Shown here: piece by piece, positions 6,741 through 12,148 of the stretch | Numbering within the stretch: the first letter of the stretch is position 1 | Layout: each line of letters starts with the position of its first letter | DNA from: Gemmatimonadota bacterium | Lineage (GTDB): Bacteria; Gemmatimonadota; Gemmatimonadetes; Longimicrobiales; Longimicrobiaceae | Direction of reading: 5' to 3' | Assembly: GCA_019348475.1 (NCBI GenBank) | Contig: JAHWJJ010000078.1 | Location: 1-12,148, forward strand | Length of the DNA stretch: 12,148 nucleotides | Notes under the pieces: generated by a model | The model's database searches: none | Told to the model about the DNA's origin: nothing | What the model saw: the letters and a program-made list of their open reading frames with translations, nothing else | Translations under genes and position numbers: made by a program

Positions 6741-7829
6741 TCAGCGCCCTCGCGCCTCCACGTCCCACACCTCCACCACGTCGTCGCCGCGGACGCCGTA
6801 CAGGCGCTCGTGCAGGTTGACCGACACGCAGACGTGGTTGGGGACGATGCGCACCCGCTCGCCGATCCGCGGCCTCCAGCCGGTACGCGACAGGTCCAGC
6901 AGCCCGTGCTCCTCGGAGACGAACTTCACCACGATCTCGGGGCGGTCGAGGAGCGCGCCGTAACCGGCGGTGTCGGCGCGGATCTCTTCTTTCGACAGCG
7001 CCTTGGAGCCGGCATCCACCACCGCCTGTCCGGGCACGGCCACGGAGACGACGGTCGCCAGGACGGAGTACGCGTTCTCGTCCCACCCGCAGGCGCCGAT
7101 CTCGGCCGTGGTGCGGTCGTTGAAGATGCTGGTGCCCGGCCGGACTTCGGTGAGCCCGGCGACCTGGTGCGAGCGCCAGAAGGTGGGGGTCGATCCGCCG
7201 CTCACCACCTCCGGCGCCACCCCCGCGCCGTGCAGCGCCTCCAGCACCCCACCGATCCGGTCCGACAGCGCGCGGATCGCCTCGTCCTGCCGCTCCACCG
7301 CGTCGCGGACGTGGCCGGGGTAGAACATGACGCCGCGATACTCCACGCCCGCCTCGTCCGCGGCGGCGCGGGCCAGCGCCACGGCGTCCGCGGCGGACTG
7401 CACGCCGACGCGCCCCATCCCGGCGTCCACCTCCACCAGGACGCCGACCCGGCGCCCCGCCTGGCGCGCCGCCCGTGCCAGCCCGCGCAGCGCCTCCGCC
7501 GAGTCCAGCCCCACGGTCAGCCGCACGCGCTCCGGCAGCGCCATCAGCCGCTGCAGCTTCGCCGCTCCGACGGGCGGATACGCGAGCAGCAGGTCGTCGA
7601 CGGTCCGGGCCATCACCTCCGCCTCGCGCGGGGTGGCGACGGTGAGGCCGACGGCGCCGGCGCGCACCTGCTCCGCGCCGAGGGCCGGGCTCTTGTGCGT
7701 CTTGGCGTGCGGGCGCCACGCCAGCCCGTGCGCGCGGCAGTACTCCACCGCGCGGCGCAGGTTGGCGTGCATGCGGTCCACGTCCACTAGCGGGACGGGC
7801 GTATCGAGGTCGTGGATGGTGCCCGGCAT
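6741..7829 (-). CDS. D-threonine aldolase / D-serine dehydratase-family PLP enzyme
   Basis: 362 residues, normal for this fold-type III (alanine-racemase-like) family. The N-terminal LDTPVPLVDVDRMHANL and RPHAKTHKS are signature stretches; K43 in HAKTHK should form the Schiff base with PLP. VSGGSTPT (209-216) and RPGTSIFND (230-238) fit the phosphate-binding loops. Near the end PNHVCVSVN carries H332 and C334. A His-x-Cys pair binds zinc in D-serine dehydratase, whereas the characterised Alcaligenes D-threonine aldolase is reported to use His and Asp, so dehydratase chemistry on a D-amino acid, releasing ammonia, is at least as likely as aldol cleavage. It is cytoplasmic. ATG 7829 is used because upstream sequence in frame lacks family similarity. 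The gene appears monocistronic, and it converges on the glycine-zipper gene with a 10-bp gap. Confidence 0.88.
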   Translation of the reverse strand: MPGTIHDLDTPVPLVDVDRMHANLRRAVEYCRAHGLAWRPHAKTHKSPALGAEQVRAGAVGLTVATPREAEVMARTVDDLLLAYPPVGAAKLQRLMALPERVRLTVGLDSAEALRGLARAARQAGRRVGVLVEVDAGMGRVGVQSAADAVALARAAADEAGVEYRGVMFYPGHVRDAVERQDEAIRALSDRIGGVLEALHGAGVAPEVVSGGSTPTFWRSHQVAGLTEVRPGTSIFNDRTTAEIGACGWDENAYSVLATVVSVAVPGQAVVDAGSKALSKEEIRADTAGYGALLDRPEIVVKFVSEEHGLLDLSRTGWRPRIGERVRIVPNHVCVSVNLHERLYGVRGDDVVEVWDVEARGR

Positions 7830-7854
7830 ACTGCGTCGCAATCCAGGGGAAGCG

Positions 7855-7895
7855 CTTCTGGTCCAGAAGGTACGGCGCGCCTCGGCGAACAACAA
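7855..7895 (-). promoter_or_regulatory. Weak promoter and palindrome ahead of the PLP enzyme gene
   Basis: On the minus strand TTGTTG (7895-7890) and TACCTT (7872-7867) are 17 bases apart, each with three of six consensus matches. A perfect palindrome, CTTCTGG-T-CCAGAAG (7855-7869), overlaps the -10 and the expected start of transcription, as an operator would. The same TTGTTGTT run is the T-rich tail of the inverted repeat next door. Both the promoter and the operator reading are tentative. Confidence 0.3.
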
Positions 7896-7989
7896 TCACG
7901 CGGAGGACGCGGAGGAACGGAGAGAGGGCGCGGAGAGAAAGAATCCAGCCTCCGCGTCCCCTCTCACTTCCTCCGCGTCCTCCGCGTGA
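7896..7989. repeat. 94-bp near-perfect inverted repeat downstream of dnaG
   Basis: The outer arms, 7896-7917 and 7968-7989, are perfectly complementary over 22 bp and are themselves built from a repeated CGCGGAGGA motif. After a two-base interruption the stem continues inward for about 16 more positions with one mismatch and one G-T pair. In the dnaG (minus) direction the stem is followed by TTGTTGTTCG, so it could act as a terminator for dnaG. On the plus strand it is followed by six A. Its size and regularity also fit a dispersed palindromic element. Confidence 0.75.
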
Positions 7990-8032
7990 AAAAATCCTTA
8001 GCGGCCCGACGTGCGGAGCTTTACCGGCCCAC

Positions 8033-8068
8033 GATTCCCGCACTCCCGCACTCACGCACTCACGCACT
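8033..8068 (-). repeat. 8-bp tandem array directly after the dnaG stop
   Basis: About 4.5 units of an 8-mer: GATTCCCG, CACTCCCG, CACTCACG, CACTCACG, CACT. On the minus strand the unit reads CGTGAGTG and begins on the base after the dnaG stop codon TGA (8071-8069). The same unit in the same orientation follows mutS2 at 10077-10112. The two CACTCACG units each offer TGA in the dnaG direction. Confidence 0.8.
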
Positions 8069-9988
8069 TCAGTACCGCCGCTCGCCACGCAGGATCGGGT
8101 CGTCCGGGTCCAGCACGCCGTGCTTGATCTTGAGGTGCTTGTTCTCGCGCCGGAACGCCAGCTGCTCGGTCATGCGCGCCAGGATCTCCTGGTCCACGGT
8201 ATCGTCGGTGGGCGCGGCCTGCTTGAGGTCGCGGCCCTCCTTCTCGACCGGGCGGGCCAGGATCTTGTCCATGTTCTCCGCAAAAAAGCGCTGCTCGCCG
8301 CTCCAGTCGTGGTGCTCCACCCGCTGGCGGATGGCCTCCACGTCGCCGGCCAGGTCCTCGGGAAAGTTCAGCAGCCACAGCCCCTCGGGGTCGCGCTGTC
8401 CCTCCGTCTCGATGAGCACGCGATACAGCCGCCGGTAGTCGGGGTCCTCGAACTCGTCGGGGCCCACGAACTTGGCGCACTCCTCCACCCAGCGCTCGGA
8501 GTGGAACATCATCATCAGCAGGTCGCGCTCGGCGCCCATGCGCAGGCGCTTTTCGGGGCTGGAGCGCTGCTCCCGCGGGTCCCGGCGCGGCTCGTAGCGC
8601 GACAGGTCGGCCTGAAAGCGCGGCCCGCCGCGCGCCTCGCGCTGGCGCCGCCGCTGGTCGTGCACCTCGCCAAAGGTGCGCGGCTGCTCGGTGACGGCGT
8701 TGGCCTCCGCCTCCAGCGTCTCTACCGGCACCGAGGTGCGGTCGCTGATGCGCTTCAGGTACAGCCCCCGGACCACCGCGTCCCGGGCCGCGCGGACGGT
8801 GGGAAGAAGGACGTCGATCGCGCGGCGGGTGCCCTTGATGCTGGTGAACAGTCCCTTGCGCTCCAGCAGCTGGAGCTTGCGGTCCATCACGTCGATGGCG
8901 TCGGCCAGGTAGCGCCGCAGCGCGTCGGCACCGTGCGCGCGCACCAGCGAATCGGGGTCCTCGCCCTCGGGGAGCGTGGCCACCAGCACCTCCACCCCCG
9001 CGCGCAGCAGCTGGTCCCCGTTGCGGAAGGTGGCGCGCAGGCCGGCCTTGTCGCTGTCGTACAGCAGGATGGCGCGCGAGGTGTAGTTGGCGATGAGCGC
9101 CGCCTGCTCCTCGGTCATGGCCGTCCCCAGCGGCGCCACCACGTTCGCCACGCCGTGCGCGGCGAGCGAGACGTAGTCCATGTACCCTTCCACGACCAGC
9201 GCCACCTCTTCCCGGCGGATGGCGCCGCGGCTCCACCCCAGCCCGTACAGCGTGCGCCCCTTGCTGTAGACGGGCGACTCGGGGGAGTTGAGGTACTTGG
9301 GGACGTGCTCCTCCACCTGCTCCAGCACCCGGCCGCCGAACGCCAGCACCCGCCCGCCCAGGTCCTCGATGGGAAAGATGACGCGGCCGCGGAAGGCGTC
9401 GTACGGCTCCCGTCCCGTCTTCCTGGCCTCCTTGACCAGGCCGACGGTGAGCAGGTCCGCGGTGTGGAAGCCGGCCCTGCGCGCCGCCGTGCCCAGCGCG
9501 TCCCACTCTTCCGGGGCCCACCCCAGCCCGAAGCGCTCGATGGTTTCCGCCGTGATGCCGCGGCCCTCCAGGTACTCGCGCGCGCGCTCCCCGGCGGGCG
9601 AGGCGAGCTGTTCCCGGAACCACTGCGCCGCGAACCCGTTCACCTCGTACAGCACGCGGTTGGGGTCTTCTTGGCGGTCGCGCTGCTGCTCGCGCTCGTC
9701 CGGCACCTCCACCCCCACCCGGGCCGCCGTCCAGCGCACCGCCTCGGGAAAGGTCATCCCGAGGTGCTTCATCATGAAGTTGTAGACCGTCCCCGCCTCG
9801 CCGCAGACGAAGCACTTGTAGAACCCCTTGGCCGGGTCCACGGAGAAGTTGGGGCCCTCGCCGCCGTGCAGGGGGCACGGGCCTCGCCAGGTCTTCCCGG
9901 TGCGCTTGAGGCGCGTGTGTTCCGAGAGGATCTCCACGAGGTCGGCGCGCTGCCGGATCTCTTCGACGAGGTGGTCCGGGATGGGCAA
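8069..9988 (-). CDS. dnaG: DNA primase DnaG
   Basis: 639 residues, full length for the family. It makes the RNA primers for chromosome replication with the DnaB helicase. The CHC2 zinc finger is intact (C38, H41, C59, C62 in CPLH and CFVC). The core shows FPIEDLGGRVLAFGGR (205-220), PKYLNSPESPVYSKGRTLYG (230-249), the Toprim acid motif VVEGYMD (265-271, E267) and LLYDSDKAG (308-316, D311 and D313), which bind metal. EGEDPDSLVR near 341-350 is also typical. The C-terminal region (about 480-639) is the variable helicase-binding part. The only plausible start is TTG 9988, giving MPIPDHLVEEIRQRADLVEI; no Shine-Dalgarno is present and an 8-bp tandem array begins 5 bases upstream. It lies between mutS2 and the PLP-enzyme gene, and no rpoD follows it, unlike the classic rpsU-dnaG-rpoD order. 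Confidence 0.97.
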   Translation of the reverse strand: MPIPDHLVEEIRQRADLVEILSEHTRLKRTGKTWRGPCPLHGGEGPNFSVDPAKGFYKCFVCGEAGTVYNFMMKHLGMTFPEAVRWTAARVGVEVPDEREQQRDRQEDPNRVLYEVNGFAAQWFREQLASPAGERAREYLEGRGITAETIERFGLGWAPEEWDALGTAARRAGFHTADLLTVGLVKEARKTGREPYDAFRGRVIFPIEDLGGRVLAFGGRVLEQVEEHVPKYLNSPESPVYSKGRTLYGLGWSRGAIRREEVALVVEGYMDYVSLAAHGVANVVAPLGTAMTEEQAALIANYTSRAILLYDSDKAGLRATFRNGDQLLRAGVEVLVATLPEGEDPDSLVRAHGADALRRYLADAIDVMDRKLQLLERKGLFTSIKGTRRAIDVLLPTVRAARDAVVRGLYLKRISDRTSVPVETLEAEANAVTEQPRTFGEVHDQRRRQREARGGPRFQADLSRYEPRRDPREQRSSPEKRLRMGAERDLLMMMFHSERWVEECAKFVGPDEFEDPDYRRLYRVLIETEGQRDPEGLWLLNFPEDLAGDVEAIRQRVEHHDWSGEQRFFAENMDKILARPVEKEGRDLKQAAPTDDTVDQEILARMTEQLAFRRENKHLKIKHGVLDPDDPILRGERRY

Positions 9989-9993
9989 GGGGA

Positions 9994-10041
9994 AGTGCGT
10001 TAGTGCGTTAGTGCGAAAGTGCGAAAGTGCGAAAGTGCGAA
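9994..10041 (+). repeat. 8-bp tandem array in the dnaG leader
   Basis: Six 8-bp units: AGTGCGTT twice, then AGTGCGAA four times, followed by a partial unit. It is in the opposite orientation to the array after mutS2 (10077-10112). The two can pair: AGTGCGTT and CACGCACT match at seven of eight positions, so the mutS2-dnaG spacer can form one long stem with a regularly spaced mismatch. Any mRNA reaching dnaG from upstream carries this array immediately before the start codon. Confidence 0.85.
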
Positions 10042-10076
10042 AGTGAGCGCGAAACCGTGCGAGCGCGCGAGTGCCT

Positions 10077-10112
10077 CACTCCCGCACTCACGCACTCACG
10101 CACTCACGCACT
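10077..10112 (-). repeat. 8-bp tandem array after the mutS2 stop
   Basis: 4.5 units: CACTCCCG, three CACTCACG and a final CACT. It begins five bases beyond the mutS2 stop (10120-10118). The unit and orientation match the array after dnaG (8033-8068), and it forms the right arm of the long palindrome with 9994-10041. It may act as a 3'-end structure for mutS2. Confidence 0.8.
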
Positions 10113-10117
10113 TCTTT

Positions 10118-12148
10118 TCACGCGAACTCCACCACCGTCACGCCCGTGCCGCCTTCGAACAGCTCGCCGGCGCGCTGCACGGTGACGCGCCGGTCGGTTT
10201 CCAGCAGCTTGCAAACGTGGGCGCGCAGCGCGCCCGTGCCCTTGCCGTGGATGATGCGGAACGACGGCAGCCCCGCCATGATGGCGCTGTCCAGCGCGCG
10301 GCCCAGCACCACGTCCACCTCCTCCGGCCGCATCCCGCGCAGGTCCACCTCCGGCCGCGCGTCCGCGCTGGCGCTCAGGTACCCGGCGCTGGGGCGCGGG
10401 CGCGGGTCCGCCTGCTGGTCGCCCGGGGCCAGCGGCGTCAGGTCTTCCCGCGGCAGCAGCAGGCGCATGGCGCCGGCCTCCACCATCGCCTTGCCGTCGC
10501 GCACGTCCACGATGGTCCCCGTGCGCCCCAGCGACTCGATGCGCACCCGCAGCCCCGGCTCCAGCGCCAGCGGCGCGCGGGCGTGGCCCTTCCCGGGACG
10601 CGCGGCACGCTCGGCGGGCTGCTTCTCCCGCTGGCGGGTGGCGGCCTCCTCCACGCGGCGGCGGGCGGCGCGGGCCGCTTCCTCCAGTCGGTTCGCGTCG
10701 GCCGCGTCGCGCACCTCGCGGATGGCGGCCTCCACCTCCGCCCGCGACTGCAGGAGCAGGTCGCGAGCCTGCTGCCGCGCGCGGCGCTCGGCGTCCTTCT
10801 CCCGCTCCTTCAGCTCGCGCTCGCGGCGCTCCAGCGTTGCGCGCAGCTGCTCCGTCCGGGCCAGCTGCCGCGCCAGCTCGTCCGTCTGGTCCGCGAAGCG
10901 CTGCTCCCTGGCCTCCAGGTCCAGCAGCAGCTTCGCCACGTCGCGCTCCCCCGCGGGAAGCGTGGCCTCCGCTTCTTCCAGCAGCCGCGGCTCCAGCCCC
11001 AGGCGGCGGGCGATCGCCAGCCCGTAGGAGCGGCCGGGGATCCCCTTGAGCAGCCGGTAGGTCGGCTGCAGCCGGTCCGCGTCGAACTGCAGCGACGCGT
11101 TCACGATCCCCCGCTCCTCCGTCGCCAGCAGCTTCAGCTGCCCCAGGTGCGTGGTGGCGACGGTAAAGCAGGAGCGGCGCGTCAGCTCCACCAGCACCGC
11201 GCGGGCGAGCGCCGCCCCCTCCTGCGGGTCGGTGCCGCTGCCGATCTCGTCCGTCAGCACCAGCGACTGCCAGTCGGCCCCGTCCAGCACCTCCCGCAGG
11301 TTCTTCAGGTGGGCCGAGAACGTCGAGAGCGACGCTTCGATGCTCTGCTCGTCGCCCACGTCCGCGAACACGTCGCGAAAGACGGGGAGTCGCGTCCCCG
11401 GCCCTACCGGCGGCACCACCCCGCTCTGCGCCAGCAGCGAGATCAGCCCCATCGCCTTGAGCAGCACCGTCTTGCCCCCGGTGTTGGGGCCGGAGATCAG
11501 CAGCGTACGCTGGCCCCGCTCCATCCCCAGGTCGAACGGAACGACGTCGGCGGACCTGGCCTGGAGGATGGGGTGGTAGCCGCGGAGGACCACGTACTCC
11601 TCCGTCCCCGCGTCCAGGATGGCCGGCGCGCGGCCGTCCACGCGCAGCGCGTAGCGGGCGCGGGCGTACAGCGAGTCCAGCGCCACCAGCGCGTCCAGCG
11701 AGGCCAGGAGTTCCGGCTGCAGCGGGCGCAGGCGGGCCGTCAGCTCGCGCAGGATGCGGGTGACCTCGCGCGCCTCCTCGGCCTCCAGGGTGCGCAGGCG
11801 GTTCATCATCTCCACCGCGGCGGGCGGCTCCACGAACAGCGTTGCGCCCGTCGACGACTCGTCGTGGACGATGCCGCCCACCTCGCCCCGCCCCTCGCGC
11901 CGCACCGGGATCACGTAGCGCCCCTCGCGCACCGTCACCGACGCGTCCGACACCTGCAGGTGCGCGGGCAGCGAGGCCATGTACGAAGACAGCCGCTCCA
12001 CCAGCCGGTTGCGCGCGCCCTTGATCTCACGCCGCAGCCGGTACAGCGCGGGGCTGGCCTCGTCGCGCACCAGCCCGGCGTCGTCCAGCGTGCGCGCGAT
12101 CTCGGTCTCGTCCTTTTCCCGCTCCAGCAGCCCGCCGGCGATCAGCGA
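10118..12148 (-). CDS. mutS2: MutS2 ATPase/endonuclease (5' end outside window)
   Basis: 676 residues are visible; the frame stays open to the window edge, so about the first hundred residues of a usual 780-800 are missing. Numbering from the edge: the Walker A SGPNTGGKT lies near 219-227, Walker B LVLTDEIGSGTDP near 295-307, and the switch histidine segment TTHLGQLKLL near 331-340. A charged coiled coil covers about 385-510, a KOW-like segment (LRVRIESLGRTGTIVDVRDG) lies near 532-551, and a C-terminal Smr domain spans about 600-676 with VDLRG and HGKGTG. MutS2 is not a mismatch-repair protein: it binds branched DNA or collided ribosomes, depending on species, and the Smr domain is a nuclease. 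All ATPase and Smr motifs are intact. It lies upstream of dnaG with a 129-bp repeat-filled gap. Confidence 0.96.
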   Translation of the reverse strand, partial: SLIAGGLLEREKDETEIARTLDDAGLVRDEASPALYRLRREIKGARNRLVERLSSYMASLPAHLQVSDASVTVREGRYVIPVRREGRGEVGGIVHDESSTGATLFVEPPAAVEMMNRLRTLEAEEAREVTRILRELTARLRPLQPELLASLDALVALDSLYARARYALRVDGRAPAILDAGTEEYVVLRGYHPILQARSADVVPFDLGMERGQRTLLISGPNTGGKTVLLKAMGLISLLAQSGVVPPVGPGTRLPVFRDVFADVGDEQSIEASLSTFSAHLKNLREVLDGADWQSLVLTDEIGSGTDPQEGAALARAVLVELTRRSCFTVATTHLGQLKLLATEERGIVNASLQFDADRLQPTYRLLKGIPGRSYGLAIARRLGLEPRLLEEAEATLPAGERDVAKLLLDLEAREQRFADQTDELARQLARTEQLRATLERRERELKEREKDAERRARQQARDLLLQSRAEVEAAIREVRDAADANRLEEAARAARRRVEEAATRQREKQPAERAARPGKGHARAPLALEPGLRVRIESLGRTGTIVDVRDGKAMVEAGAMRLLLPREDLTPLAPGDQQADPRPRPSAGYLSASADARPEVDLRGMRPEEVDVVLGRALDSAIMAGLPSFRIIHGKGTGALRAHVCKLLETDRRVTVQRAGELFEGGTGVTVVEFA

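Noticed and set aside
8033..8068. CRISPR array
   Set aside because: The repeats are 8 bp, contiguous and without spacers, and there are no cas genes.
6607..8088. Long minus-strand frame overlapping the PLP-enzyme gene
   Set aside because: Arginine/glycine/alanine-rich shadow in another frame; it runs through the inverted repeat and tandem array and has no family similarity.
8120..10003. 627-codon open frame on the plus strand opposite dnaG
   Set aside because: It mirrors dnaG almost exactly, and the opposite strand carries all primase motifs. Its composition is not that of a folded protein.
1..12148. Defence system, prophage or secondary-metabolite cluster
   Set aside because: No integrase, transposase, nuclease-sensor pairs, phage structural genes or biosynthetic megasynthases are visible; composition is uniform across the window.

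Overview
This is a very GC-rich, gene-dense piece of a bacterial chromosome with no sign of phage, plasmid, transposase, CRISPR or RNA genes. Gene content, the style of the intergenic repeats (an 'aatgacag' repeat and tandem 8-mers) and the near-absence of Shine-Dalgarno motifs suggest Gemmatimonadota, perhaps the Longimicrobium group. That placement comes from memory and general impression, not from a marker gene. Eight complete genes and one partial gene are supported; all but two lie on the minus strand.

Left part (1-3580): a small basic protein of unknown function (plus strand) converges on a membrane-anchored phospholipase D/cardiolipin synthase-like enzyme whose first HKD motif is altered. 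Next is an RDD-family membrane protein whose RDD domain is interrupted by a long helical insert. Two copies of a dispersed repeat, identical over 52 bp, flank the RDD gene. Each copy continues into an array of 8-bp tandem repeats, and one array supplies the RDD gene's stop codon.

Middle (3586-6730): a tight minus-strand operon encodes a hot-dog thioesterase, a polytopic DUF2339 protein and a 64-residue four-cysteine protein. The genes overlap by 17 and 4 bp. Divergent from it is a secreted glycine-zipper protein. The divergent control region has two -10-like boxes and two adjacent palindromes.

Right part (6741-12148): a PLP enzyme of the D-threonine aldolase/D-serine dehydratase family, then dnaG (primase), then mutS2 cut by the window edge, all on the minus strand. 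The gaps between them carry a 94-bp near-perfect inverted repeat and three 8-bp tandem arrays. Two arrays directly follow the stop codons of dnaG and mutS2. The third lies in opposite orientation only 5 bp from the dnaG start, so the mutS2-dnaG spacer is one long imperfect palindrome.

The genes are mostly ordinary housekeeping or membrane functions. The most unusual signal is the intergenic 8-bp tandem repeat system. At gene 3' ends it is oriented so that each unit offers TGA in the gene's own direction and three consecutive units cover all three frames.
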